A stretch of DNA of 48,782 bases from Bacteroidaceae bacterium (GCA_024398595.1 JAKSIX010000012.1:1-48782); one strand, 5' to 3'; positions 1 to 8,876 are shown, numbered from the stretch's first letter. Translations and numbers: made by a program. The notes: generated by a model not told the origin, from the letters alone.

Positions 1-881
1 GCCCAAGACTACGACACTGGAGAGTTAATTGTACAAAATGACGGAAAACTCATGAAGGCTGGCCGTTATTCAGAATATACATTGTCCCGGCAGTTGGCAC
101 TGATTACCTTTTCCTTGATTTCCATCATCTGATTTGTGATGGCTCTTCCATCTGCGTCTTTATGGAGAATGTGTTCAGGGCATATAGGCATCAGGCTCTT
201 CCCGTGGACTACGGGTGGCAGTATATGCCGTCTGTGCAGGAAGCCTGCAAAGTGGATTTGTCTGCTGTATGTGAGACAGATCTGAAGTATTTTACCCACA
301 GATATCAGACCGGTATTACTTCGGAACAAATCAGAAGTGCCGAAAAGCGATGGGGCTACTCAATAAACGTGCTTGCGGTTGCTGCCGGTCTTATGGCCCG
401 CTCGCGTCTTGGTGCGGCTCAGCCTGTATGTGTCAACTGGATGTATGGCAATCGTGTCAATGCCAAACTCAAGAATGCCTTCGCACCTTTAGTACGAAGA
501 TACGGAGTCAATATAGATGCCGGAAGTCTTTCCGGCAAGTCCCTTCTTGCCGGGATAAGCCGTCAGATGGAATATTCCATACAGCACCCTGAAACAGAAT
601 ATTATTGTATGGAAAGCTCTGATTTGAGGCATCAGCCGCTTTTGATCAACAATATGATTGACTTTGACGATTCCTGTTCTTCCGCTCCGTTTGAAATAAG
701 GGAATTTCCATATTTCTATGCCCAATCTGAGCCTGCAGAGTATATGGATGTGGAATTGCATTTGGCAGAAGGTTGTCTGGACTTTAATCTTGTGGGGGCA
801 GAGAGCGTACCTTCACGGGGTAAATACGAAAATATGGGTCTGGAGTTTGAAAGATGTCTGAAAAAACTCATTTTGAAATGA
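1..881 (+). CDS. Condensation-domain protein, 5'-truncated and apparently frameshifted
   Basis: This is the C-terminal part of an NRPS-type condensation (C) domain, a fold that joins an acyl or aminoacyl donor to an acceptor. The hallmark HHxxxDG motif is present as HHLICDG at nt 123-143, preceded by WPLFRIYIV at nt 60-86, which fits the strand before that motif in C domains. Automatic calling would start at the ATG at 162 and lose the catalytic histidines. The motif frame is closed by a TGA at 39-41, while the frame beginning at base 1 reads protein-like (GELIVQNDGKLMKAG) up to about base 63. A one-base shift near bases 42-63 would join the two. No carrier or adenylation domain follows in the same chain. 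The 3' end overlaps the next gene. The family call is fairly secure; the biological role and product are unknown. Confidence 0.6.
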
Positions 882-2185
882 TGAAAAGTTTTTTTATGCG
901 TCGAAGGTTCTGGTTCAAGGATTTTGCCACCGGAGGGAATATGTGGAGGCATTACCGTGATGTGCGTCGGATAATGCGGCATCCGGAGGAATCACAACCT
1001 GTTCTTGAAGAAAGACTTGAAGATATCCTGAAATATGCAAAAAGTCACACGGGGTATTATTCCGGTTTTGAGGGCAAGGTATTGTCCGATTTTCCCGTTG
1101 TGAACAAAAATACAATCAGGGAGAATTATGATGCTTTTATTGTAGGTTCGAAGGACGGATATATTCCCCGCTTTACAAGCGGCTCAACCGGTACACCGTT
1201 CTGTGCTTATCAGGATAAGGACAGTGCCATAAGACGTATCGCGACTATCAAGGCTTCAAACGATGGGTTCGGTTTCCATTCCTGTATGCCTATGCTGTAT
1301 TTGCGTTCGTTAGAGATTCCGGAAGAAGATGGCAGTATGCTGCGTTACGAAAAGGCCCAGAACATCTGGTATGGCTATATCGCCTCGTATGATGACGCTG
1401 AACTTGAACGGGTAGTCAGATTCATATCGGACAGACGTATTCGCTATGTTAAAGGATATGCCTCTGTTATTGGGTATCTTACGGATTATATTGAGAAAAG
1501 CGGGGCTGTGCTGCCACGGGAACTGGTGTTCATCACAATCAGTGAAATCCTCACGGAGAATGTCCGTTCGCGCATAGTTGACAGGCTCGGTCTGCACGTG
1601 GTCTCCCAGTATGCCAACGAGGAGAACGGTCTGTTGGGGCAGTCAGTGCCGGACGGACCGGGTACCGTGTTCCGTCTGAACAAGGCGAATTGCAGAATTG
1701 AGCTGCTTGGCCTTGACAATGATGAGCCTGTCAGCATAGGTCAGCCGGGAAGGGTGGTGGTAACGGATATGACCAATAGGGCTATGCCTATGATCCGCTA
1801 TGATATCGGGGATGTGGCTGTCTGTCTGGAGGCTTTGCCGAACGGAGAGCCACTGGTAATCCGTCTGCTTGACTACAGGCGGATAGATATGATTTATGAT
1901 ACTTCCGGGAATCCTGTGCCTATGGCTGTCCCTCCTCAGGTATTTGCACTGCCTTCTTTGCGCCAGATGCAGTTCATTCAGGAGGATGTGAAAGAGTATG
2001 TGCTGAATCTCAATATGTCGCCTGATTCTCAGAATGTTGACTGCACTCAGGTGGCGCAGTATATCAAAGACCTTCTGGGGCGGGATGCCCAAGTCCGTGT
2101 CCAAGTCCTGTGCGAAATGCCGCAGACAAGCACCCGCAAGCACAAGCTGTGCATACAGAAATGCAGCCGCTATCTGCCTTTATGA
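854..2185 (+). CDS. PaaK/CapK-like adenylate-forming enzyme (acyl-CoA ligase family)
   Basis: A 443-residue protein resembling phenylacetate-CoA ligase, coenzyme F390 synthetase and CapK proteins, which activate a carboxylate as an acyl-adenylate. The ATP-binding P-loop-like motif SGSTGTPF lies at residues 109-116. A central YANEENGLLGQ segment and the later TNRAMPMIRYDIGD motif are typical of the PaaK branch. The C-terminal subdomain ends in a TSTRKHKL segment, where the family places a catalytic-loop lysine. ATGs at 854, 878 and 881 are possible starts; the last two form an ATGATGA junction with the upstream stop, so the two genes are probably translationally coupled. No carrier protein is fused. 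With the condensation domain it would form a split activation/condensation pair, but substrate and product cannot be read from sequence. Confidence 0.8.
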   Translation: MSEKTHFEMMKSFFMRRRFWFKDFATGGNMWRHYRDVRRIMRHPEESQPVLEERLEDILKYAKSHTGYYSGFEGKVLSDFPVVNKNTIRENYDAFIVGSKDGYIPRFTSGSTGTPFCAYQDKDSAIRRIATIKASNDGFGFHSCMPMLYLRSLEIPEEDGSMLRYEKAQNIWYGYIASYDDAELERVVRFISDRRIRYVKGYASVIGYLTDYIEKSGAVLPRELVFITISEILTENVRSRIVDRLGLHVVSQYANEENGLLGQSVPDGPGTVFRLNKANCRIELLGLDNDEPVSIGQPGRVVVTDMTNRAMPMIRYDIGDVAVCLEALPNGEPLVIRLLDYRRIDMIYDTSGNPVPMAVPPQVFALPSLRQMQFIQEDVKEYVLNLNMSPDSQNVDCTQVAQYIKDLLGRDAQVRVQVLCEMPQTSTRKHKLCIQKCSRYLPL

Positions 2186-2234
2186 CACAATTTTTTAACG
2201 AAGGAATGAATACAGGAAATTGTGATTTGTTGTA

Positions 2235-2252
2235 TTTTTACGGGCGTAAAAA
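2235..2252. promoter_or_regulatory. Palindrome upstream of nagB (possible operator or weak terminator)
   Basis: A perfect 8-bp inverted repeat, TTTTTACG-GG-CGTAAAAA, lies 25 bases before the nagB ATG in the 91-base gap after the adenylating enzyme. Flanking TTG and CAA can extend the stem around a two-base bulge. The AT-rich arms and 2-base loop suit a dimeric repressor site better than an RNA hairpin terminator. Which protein would bind is unknown. Confidence 0.35.
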
Positions 2253-2276
2253 CAATATCGTTAAACAGTTAGGACA

Positions 2277-3095
2277 ATGAGAGTAATTATTGCAAGGAAT
2301 TATGATGAAATGTCAAAGTGGGCGGCCAATTATGTCGCTTCACGTATATTGGAGTTCAATCCTACGGCGGAGAAGCCGTTCGTGCTTGGTTGCCCCACCG
2401 GTTCATCGCCATTGGGACTGTACAGACAGCTGATTAAACTGTATGAGGCCGGCAAGATAAGTTTCAGGAATGTGGTGACTTTCAATATGGACGAGTATGT
2501 GAATCTGCCGGAGGAACATCCGGAGAGTTATCACTCATTCATGTGGACGAATTTTTTCAGCCACATTGACATCAGAAAGGAGAATGTGCATATACTGAAC
2601 GGTAACGCAAAGGACCTGAAGGTGGAGTGTGAGAACTATGAGAAGGCCATTGAGGCGGCTGGTGGAATAGACCTGTTTATGGGCGGTATCGGTCCGGACG
2701 GGCATATCGCGTTCAATGAGCCGGGTTCGTCACTGTCATCGCGTACCCGCGTGAAGACTCTGACCACCAACACCATTCAGGCAAACTGCCGTTTCTTTGA
2801 CAATGATGTGACCAAGGTGCCCAAGCAGGCTCTGACTGTTGGTGTGGGTACTGTGATGGCAGCCCGCGAGGTGCTGATTGTATGCAACGGCCCGCAGAAG
2901 TCGCGTGCATTGCACCATATCATCGACGATGGTGTGAATCATATGTGGACGGCATCGGCACTGCAGATGCACGAGCACGGTATCATTGTCTGTGACGAGG
3001 AGGCCTGCGTGGATCTGAAGCTCTCCACATATCAGTATTTTATGGATAAGCAGACGCTGGAGGGTGCTCTGCCACAGTACATAGATAAATTTTAA
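2277..3095 (+). CDS. nagB: Glucosamine-6-phosphate deaminase
   Basis: Converts glucosamine-6-phosphate to fructose-6-phosphate and ammonia in the cytoplasm, linking amino-sugar breakdown to glycolysis. The 272-residue length is usual for the hexameric NagB family. Catalytic residues fall at the same numbers as in the E. coli enzyme: Asp72 (FNMDEY), Asp141 and His143 (GPDGHIAFNEPG) and Glu148. The phosphate-binding GCPTGSSP loop is at residues 38-45. It is followed after 12 bases by alanine dehydrogenase, so the two may be co-transcribed, both releasing or using ammonia. A palindrome sits just upstream. No nagA or N-acetylglucosamine kinase gene is visible nearby. Confidence 0.95.
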   Translation: MRVIIARNYDEMSKWAANYVASRILEFNPTAEKPFVLGCPTGSSPLGLYRQLIKLYEAGKISFRNVVTFNMDEYVNLPEEHPESYHSFMWTNFFSHIDIRKENVHILNGNAKDLKVECENYEKAIEAAGGIDLFMGGIGPDGHIAFNEPGSSLSSRTRVKTLTTNTIQANCRFFDNDVTKVPKQALTVGVGTVMAAREVLIVCNGPQKSRALHHIIDDGVNHMWTASALQMHEHGIIVCDEEACVDLKLSTYQYFMDKQTLEGALPQYIDKF

Positions 3096-3107
3096 ATATA
3101 GAACCAA

Positions 3108-4226
3108 ATGATTATCGGAACAACGCGTGAGCTGAAGAATCACGAGTATCGCGTCGGGCTGGTGCCTGACAATGTGGCTGCGTTCGTGTCAAAAGGACAC
3201 AAGGTGTTGGTTGAGACAAATGCCGGTACAGGTGCCGGATTCACTGACGGTCAGTACAAGGCTGCCGGAGCCGTTATCTGTGATACTCCTGCGGAGGTTT
3301 ACAGCCAGTGTGATATGATAGTGAAGGTCAAAGAGCCGGAGCAGTGTGAGTACGGGTTCCTGCGCAAAGACCAGATTCTCTTCACGTATCTGCATCTGGC
3401 ACCGAATCCTGAGCTGGCACAGGCTCTGATGAAGAGTGGCTGCAAGGCTGTGGCCTTTGAGACTATCCGGGATGCGCAGGGCAATCTGCCGTGCCTGAGG
3501 CCTATGAGTCAGATTGCAGGCCGTCTGTCCATACAGCAGGGTGCCAAATATGTAGAGATGAGCTATGGTGGCCGCGGTATCCTGCTTGGCGGTGTCCCGG
3601 GCGTGGAAAAGGGTAACATTGTGATTCTGGGTGGCGGTATTGCCGGAACGTATGCCGCTAAGGCGGCCATAGGTATCGGTGCGCACGTTATTTTGCTTGA
3701 TGTGAACCTGAACCGCCTGTCCTATTTGGACGATATATTCGGCAATTCCGTAGAGACTCTGTACAGTACAGAGGCCAATATACGCAAGGCTCTGAGTACG
3801 GCCGATCTGGTAATCGGTACTGTGCTGGTTCCGGGAGGCAAGACCCCGAAACTGGTGCGTAGGGAGCATTTGCCGCTGATGAAGAAGGGCGCCGTGATTG
3901 TGGATGTCGCTATTGACCAGGGTGGTTGCTGCGAGTCATCGCATGTCACCACGCACGATAATCCGGTGTTTGTGGAGCAGGGCATCGTCCACTACTGTGT
4001 GGGCAATATGCCTGGTGCGGTTCCTTATACATCGACGGTGGCTTTGGCCAATGCCACGTTCAAGTATGGTATGATGATGGCTGAGTACGGTCTGGAGAAA
4101 GCTGTCGGAATGGATCCGAACTTCGCTTTTGGACTGAACATATACAAAGGTCTCTGCACCAACGAAAATGTGAGCAAGGCTCTTGGTCTGGAATACGTCC
4201 CGGCTCAGGTGGCTGTCGCACAATAA
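3108..4226 (+). CDS. ald: Alanine dehydrogenase
   Basis: NAD-dependent oxidative deamination of L-alanine to pyruvate and ammonia, reversible in the cell. The 372-residue length matches the family. The N-terminal TRELKNHEYRVGLVP signature contains Arg15; Lys75 (VKVKEP) and His96 (LHLAPN) match the pyruvate-binding and catalytic residues of characterised alanine dehydrogenases. The NAD-binding glycine motif GGGIAG is at residues 175-180. The related transhydrogenase alpha subunit shares this fold, but the single full-length chain and absence of a pntB gene favour Ald. It lies between nagB (12-base gap) and rfbD (11-base gap), suggesting one transcription unit from 2277 onward. Confidence 0.92.
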   Translation: MIIGTTRELKNHEYRVGLVPDNVAAFVSKGHKVLVETNAGTGAGFTDGQYKAAGAVICDTPAEVYSQCDMIVKVKEPEQCEYGFLRKDQILFTYLHLAPNPELAQALMKSGCKAVAFETIRDAQGNLPCLRPMSQIAGRLSIQQGAKYVEMSYGGRGILLGGVPGVEKGNIVILGGGIAGTYAAKAAIGIGAHVILLDVNLNRLSYLDDIFGNSVETLYSTEANIRKALSTADLVIGTVLVPGGKTPKLVRREHLPLMKKGAVIVDVAIDQGGCCESSHVTTHDNPVFVEQGIVHYCVGNMPGAVPYTSTVALANATFKYGMMMAEYGLEKAVGMDPNFAFGLNIYKGLCTNENVSKALGLEYVPAQVAVAQ

Positions 4227-4237
4227 TACGGTTTGGC

Positions 4238-5173
4238 ATGAGAATTCTGGTCACCGGGGCGAACGGGCAGTTGGGCAATGAAATGCGCATAGTATCACGT
4301 GGAGCTTCGGATGATTATATCTTCACCGATGTTAGCGATGTGGAGGGCCTGCAGACTGCGTATCTGGACATAACGGATCCGGATGCTGTCAGAAGTATGG
4401 TGGAAGAGAACGATGTCAGAGTGATTGTGAACTGCGCGGCTTACACGAATGTGGATGCGGCGGAGAGCAATGAGGCTCTGGCGGAGAGACTGAATGCCGG
4501 TGCTCCTGAGAATCTGGCTATGGCTATGAAGGAGGCCGGTGGTCTGTTGATACAGATAAGCACTGACTATGTGTTCGGCAGGGAACCGTACAATACGCCT
4601 TGCCGCGAGAATCAGAATGGTACGCCTACCGGGGTGTATGGCCTGACCAAACTGCACGGTGAGCAGAAGATTGCAGCTGCGGGCTGTGACTATGTGATTA
4701 TCCGGACGGCTTGGCTTTACAGCGAATTCGGCAGGAACTTCTGTAGGACTATGCTGAATCTGACTGCTGCGAAGCCTCAACTGAAAGTGGTTTTTGACCA
4801 GGTGGGGACTCCTACCTACGCCCTTGACCTTGCCAAAGCGATAACCGTGATTATAGAGGATTATAAAACTTCTCTCAGTTCTAATCTCCCGGTTCTCCCC
4901 TACGCCCATAATGGCATCTACCATTTCTCGGACGAGGGCGTATGCTCCTGGTACGATTTCACTAAGATGATACAGGAATACAGCGGACAGGTGGAGTGCG
5001 ATGTGCTACCCTGTCACAGCAATGAGTTCCCGAGCCCTGTCACAAGGCCGGCATATTCGGTGTTGGACAAAACTAAGATTAAGGAAGTTTTTGGGGTAGA
5101 GGTTCCGTATTGGACTGACAGCCTGAAACAGTGTATTGAAAATATAAAGAAGGATAGATTCCAGGTGAGATGA
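4238..5173 (+). CDS. rfbD: dTDP-4-dehydrorhamnose reductase
   Basis: Last step of dTDP-L-rhamnose synthesis: NAD(P)H-dependent reduction of dTDP-4-dehydrorhamnose, giving the rhamnose donor for surface glycans. A short-chain dehydrogenase fold is shown by GANGQLG at residues 7-13, the STDYVF strand at 108-113 and the catalytic YGLTK pair, Tyr134 and Lys138. The length of 311 residues is slightly over the usual 280-300. rfbA, rfbB and rfbC are not next to it, so the rest of the pathway must be elsewhere. Its stop codon overlaps the start of the next gene (ATGA), indicating translational coupling to the adenylate kinase-cupin fusion. Confidence 0.9.
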   Translation: MRILVTGANGQLGNEMRIVSRGASDDYIFTDVSDVEGLQTAYLDITDPDAVRSMVEENDVRVIVNCAAYTNVDAAESNEALAERLNAGAPENLAMAMKEAGGLLIQISTDYVFGREPYNTPCRENQNGTPTGVYGLTKLHGEQKIAAAGCDYVIIRTAWLYSEFGRNFCRTMLNLTAAKPQLKVVFDQVGTPTYALDLAKAITVIIEDYKTSLSSNLPVLPYAHNGIYHFSDEGVCSWYDFTKMIQEYSGQVECDVLPCHSNEFPSPVTRPAYSVLDKTKIKEVFGVEVPYWTDSLKQCIENIKKDRFQVR

Positions 5174-6162
5174 AACATTACATTCTGTTTGGCCCTCCGG
5201 GTGCGGGTAAAGGCACCCACGCCGGTGCGATAGCGGCGAAGTATAATCTTAAGCACGTGAGTACGGGTGAATTGCTGCGCAATGAGATAGCAGAGGGAAC
5301 TGAACTCGGCAAGATGGCAAAGTCTCTGATTGAGGCGGGTAATCTGGTACCCGACTATGTGGTGGAGGGTATGATTGAACATCTGTTCCTTACAACGAAG
5401 GGCGTGGCAGGTTTCCTGTTGGACGGTTTTCCAAGGACACTGCGTCAGGCTGAGGATCTGGACAGAATCCTGGCAGAGCGTGGTGAGAAGGTGAATGCCG
5501 TGATATCAATTATGATATCGGACAAGACTATTCACGCGCGTCTGAAACATCGTGCCACTATTGAGGGACGGGCAGACGATGCCAATGAGGATACCATAAA
5601 TAACCGCATAGAGACCTATCACCGTCAGACCGAGCCGCTTATCACCTACTACAAAGGTGCAGGCAAATATTTGGAGGCTCCTGGCGAGGATGGTGTGGAG
5701 GCTGTGCGCGAGCATCTGTTTGACCTGTTCAACGGCTTGGATTCCACATATACCAAACAGCAGGTAGTTATAGATGATGCTCTGTACCGCAAGCTTGAGG
5801 AAGAAGCACGTGACACCCCGAGGCTCAGAATGAACTATGACCTGCGTAACGGTGAGAACGATGGCTCACAACGTATGCTGAACGTGTGGCTGCCGGGCAG
5901 CAAACTGGTGGTTCACCGCCATCAGAATACGAACGAGACTATTCTGGTGCTGAAGGGCCGGATGGATGTGATTCTATATAATGATGACGGTCACGAGACG
6001 GAACGCTACCATATGGGTGGCGATTCCGGTATTCACGGTATCAATGTGACGAAGGGCTGCTGGCATACGGTGGAGGCTCTTGATATGACTATCACATTTA
6101 CCGCAAAGAGCGGTGCGTGGGCTACCAATGCGCCGGAGGATATACTTGAAGTAAAGGACTGA
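5170..6162 (+). CDS. Adenylate kinase-like domain fused to WbuC-type cupin
   Basis: A two-domain protein of 330 residues. Residues 1 to about 190 are adenylate-kinase-like: P-loop GPPGAGKGT (8-16), STGELLR (31-37), DGFPRT (85-90) and GRADD (133-137), with a short lid. Residues about 197-320 resemble the WbuC cupin-fold metalloproteins found near O-antigen genes, with putative metal ligands His249, His251, Glu257 and His299 in VVHRHQNTNETILVLKG and CWHTVE. The kinase half differs clearly from the housekeeping Bacteroidales Adk and is probably a second copy. It overlaps rfbD by 4 bases and precedes manC by 9 bases, so a role in sugar-nucleotide or surface-glycan metabolism is inferred. No frameshift separates the domains, and the start is a clear ATG. 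Confidence 0.8.
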   Translation: MKHYILFGPPGAGKGTHAGAIAAKYNLKHVSTGELLRNEIAEGTELGKMAKSLIEAGNLVPDYVVEGMIEHLFLTTKGVAGFLLDGFPRTLRQAEDLDRILAERGEKVNAVISIMISDKTIHARLKHRATIEGRADDANEDTINNRIETYHRQTEPLITYYKGAGKYLEAPGEDGVEAVREHLFDLFNGLDSTYTKQQVVIDDALYRKLEEEARDTPRLRMNYDLRNGENDGSQRMLNVWLPGSKLVVHRHQNTNETILVLKGRMDVILYNDDGHETERYHMGGDSGIHGINVTKGCWHTVEALDMTITFTAKSGAWATNAPEDILEVKD

Positions 6163-6171
6163 CCACGGGAT

Positions 6172-7521
6172 ATGCAACTGATTTTATTATCGGGAGGTTC
6201 GGGCAAACGGCTGTGGCCACTCAGCAACGATGCGCGCAGCAAGCAGTTCCTGCCATTCTTGGAGAGGGAGGACGGAGAACGTGAGTCAATGCTGCAGCGT
6301 GTGGTGCGTCAGCTTGATGCCGCCGGTCTGGCGGATAATATCACAATTGCCACGAATATTGCACAGAAGGATATCATTGTCAACCAGTTGGGTGAGAATG
6401 TCCGGGTGGTTACAGAGCCTGAGCGTAGGGATACGTTTCCGGCAATAGCTTTGGCCGTATCGTACCTGTCAATAGAAAAGAAGTGTGGGGACGATGAGGT
6501 GGTGGTGATAATGCCGTGTGACCCATATACGGAGTCCGGATATTTCGAAGCTGTAAAGGATATGGTGAGTGTGGCCCAGCGGAATGTGGCTGAACTGGTA
6601 CTGATGGGAATTACACCCACGTATCCGTCGGAGAAGTTCGGTTATGTGGTGCCGGAGAGCCACGATACTTCGCGCAAGGACTATTACAGAGTGGAGAGGT
6701 TTACCGAGAAACCGGATGTGAGAAAGGCGGAGGAATTGTTGGCGGAAGGCGCGTTCTGGAACGGTGGCGTGTTTGCGTTCCGCATAGGATATATGATGGA
6801 TATTGTCCGCAGATACGTCCGTTCGGACAGTTTTGAGGATACCAGAGCGCGTTATCAGGAATTTCCGAAGATAAGTTTTGATTACGAGGTGGCTGAGAAG
6901 GCTGCCAGTGTGGCTGTGGTGCCGTTTGCCGGCTCATGGAAGGATCTCGGCACCTGGAATGCCCTGACGGATGAGCTGAAGTGCAATGTAATCGGAAATG
7001 CCGTGATGGGCGGGCATTGCCGAAACACGCATATCATCAATGAATTGCAGTATCCTATATTTGCAGACGGCCTTGAGGATGTGGTCGTAGCTGCCTCACC
7101 TGATGGTATTCTGGTGTGTGGCAAGGAACATACCGAGCATATAAAGAAGAGTGTGGAGAACCTGACGCACCGTCCGATGTACGAGGTGCGTCGCTGGGGA
7201 ACGTACCGTGTCCTGGATGATACGGTATATCCTGACGGGCATCACGCGCTTACGAAGAGCATCACGCTGGAGAGAGGCAGAAATATATCATATCAGATAC
7301 ATCACCACCGTTCGGAAACCTGGACTTTTGTGCAGGGTGAGGGATTGTTCGCCTTTGACGGCAAAGTCCGCAGGGTGACGGCAGGTGAGACCGTCGTCAT
7401 CCCTGTGGAACATTATCACGCCATCAAGGCTGTCACCGAACTGACATTCATAGAGGTGCAGACTGGACATCCTCTGATAGAGGAGGACATTGAGCGCTTT
7501 GAATGGCAGTGGCCAGAATGA
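6172..7521 (+). CDS. manC: Mannose-1-phosphate guanylyltransferase / mannose-6-phosphate isomerase
   Basis: Makes GDP-mannose from mannose-1-phosphate and GTP; the C-terminal cupin also fits a type II mannose-6-phosphate isomerase. The nucleotidyltransferase signature GGSGKRLWP is at residues 8-16, with SKQFL following and FTEKP and WNGGVF further on. The last 110 or so residues hold the isomerase-like cupin with RRWGTYRVLDD, QIHHHRSETW and a VIPVEHYH strand. The 449-residue length is close to the bifunctional family. It is the third gene of the rfbD/fusion/manC block, supplying donors for fucose-, mannose- or rhamnose-containing surface polysaccharide. Its last 74 bases overlap, in opposite orientation, the end of the lipoprotein gene on the minus strand. 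Confidence 0.9.
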   Translation: MQLILLSGGSGKRLWPLSNDARSKQFLPFLEREDGERESMLQRVVRQLDAAGLADNITIATNIAQKDIIVNQLGENVRVVTEPERRDTFPAIALAVSYLSIEKKCGDDEVVVIMPCDPYTESGYFEAVKDMVSVAQRNVAELVLMGITPTYPSEKFGYVVPESHDTSRKDYYRVERFTEKPDVRKAEELLAEGAFWNGGVFAFRIGYMMDIVRRYVRSDSFEDTRARYQEFPKISFDYEVAEKAASVAVVPFAGSWKDLGTWNALTDELKCNVIGNAVMGGHCRNTHIINELQYPIFADGLEDVVVAASPDGILVCGKEHTEHIKKSVENLTHRPMYEVRRWGTYRVLDDTVYPDGHHALTKSITLERGRNISYQIHHHRSETWTFVQGEGLFAFDGKVRRVTAGETVVIPVEHYHAIKAVTELTFIEVQTGHPLIEEDIERFEWQWPE

Positions 7522-8839
7522 CTTTTACCTTGCGTACAAGACGCAGATGGTAGTTCTTGGCCGAGGCTCCTGCATCCAGTATGCTGTTGACTTTGTAACT
7601 GTATGTACGTGATGCGTCATGACACAGATAGCGTACATTGTTGCTCTTTTCGGTCAACACTATTTCATCGCCGCCTGCATCGGTCATAACCTGTGCCAAC
7701 GGAAGGTTATTGTAGGCATTGAACAGGGCGCGTGCTTCATCTTCTGTTGGTATTCTCCAATTTTTCAAGTCAAACTCCTGATATGCGGATGCGGTGCTGC
7801 GGGCCATATCCGGAGTGGCAGCGTGGGTCGATGCTGTCATATCGCCCCAGTCGCTGAGGCTGAGTAGCGTAAGCGTGGCACTGTTCCGGCTGGTGCTGTC
7901 GGTTATGACTACCACGTGACCTTCCCATATTGTAGCAGGGGAGGGTATCTGTGATACCTTATATACCTGCCCATCGTCTTCGTTTGAGCCGGAGTCTATT
8001 ACGGTATTTGTGCCAGGACCAAAGGAGAAATTGAGATTGATGCTCTCATTCCATCCTGTCATGGATATGTTTCCTGTCAAGTTTATGCCTCCATCGGCAA
8101 ATGTACCGCTGATGTTGTACGGTGTGCCGGCATCCAACTGGCCGTTATATGTTACGGAACAGAAGTGGTCTCCGCCATTATCTTTGTACGAGATTGTGAA
8201 TATGGTCTGTTCCGTGTCAGAGGGAAGCAGATATGCGGCGACTGATTGCCACTTGTCACCGTTTTTGCCACACTTGATATGAGCTGTGCCTGATTCCCTG
8301 TTCTCACCTTCCAATGTCATTGACTGGGCTACGCTCTGAACTGATACGCTTACTTCGCTGCATTCCGATGGCAGTCCTGCCAATGCGATGCTGACTGATG
8401 CCATACGTTGTCCCATATGTATGGCGACTGTCGATTTCTCCGAAGAAGGAATGATTTCCGCCAACCCCCATCCCATAGGCTTGTCTGCAATTTTGTCTGC
8501 CGATTTGATGCAGATTACGGATGTTATGTCCGGCGCGTCTTCGATGGTATAGTCGCTTTCCGGCGCGGTAATAGCGACGATGCGGTAACTCTGTCCGCTG
8601 TTAAGTGTCAGGGACATCTGTTCTTCCTGTGAACTGATGGTCTGACTGGCCTTCAATGTGCCGTCCGAATTGAAGGCATAGACCGTTAGCGGATAGTCAA
8701 AAGACGAACCGACAGCACTCCGGGTGAGGATATCCACTTGCGATGTCTTGCCGTTGCCGTACTCTGATTGATTGAACGCTGATTTCTCACACGATGCGGT
8801 GAGAATGGCTGCCATTAGCAGCAGGCTTGTTTTTTTCAT
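7448..8839 (-). CDS. Surface lipoprotein, fimbrillin/Mfa2-like
   Basis: A 463-residue predicted lipoprotein: signal peptide MKKTSLLLMAAILTASC with the lipidated Cys at residue 17. The body is rich in Ser, Thr and beta-strand-like segments and contains an N-terminal fimbrillin-associated style region (YPLTVYAFNSDGTL, YRIVAITAPE) and a C-terminal NWRIPTEDEARALF segment seen in Bacteroidota fimbrillin-like and DUF1566-like domains. Such proteins sit on the outer membrane as pilus components or glycan-binding adhesins. The chain would naturally end near LRLVRKVK, as related proteins do, but the frame runs 24 residues further, antisense to manC. No other fimbrial gene is adjacent. The exact family is uncertain. 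Confidence 0.7.
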   Translation of the reverse strand: MKKTSLLLMAAILTASCEKSAFNQSEYGNGKTSQVDILTRSAVGSSFDYPLTVYAFNSDGTLKASQTISSQEEQMSLTLNSGQSYRIVAITAPESDYTIEDAPDITSVICIKSADKIADKPMGWGLAEIIPSSEKSTVAIHMGQRMASVSIALAGLPSECSEVSVSVQSVAQSMTLEGENRESGTAHIKCGKNGDKWQSVAAYLLPSDTEQTIFTISYKDNGGDHFCSVTYNGQLDAGTPYNISGTFADGGINLTGNISMTGWNESINLNFSFGPGTNTVIDSGSNEDDGQVYKVSQIPSPATIWEGHVVVITDSTSRNSATLTLLSLSDWGDMTASTHAATPDMARSTASAYQEFDLKNWRIPTEDEARALFNAYNNLPLAQVMTDAGGDEIVLTEKSNNVRYLCHDASRTYSYKVNSILDAGASAKNYHLRLVRKVKVILATAIQSAQCPPLSEDVQSAPL

Positions 8840-8876
8840 GTTTGGAAAGAATTAGGTTAATATTAGATTTACGCCT

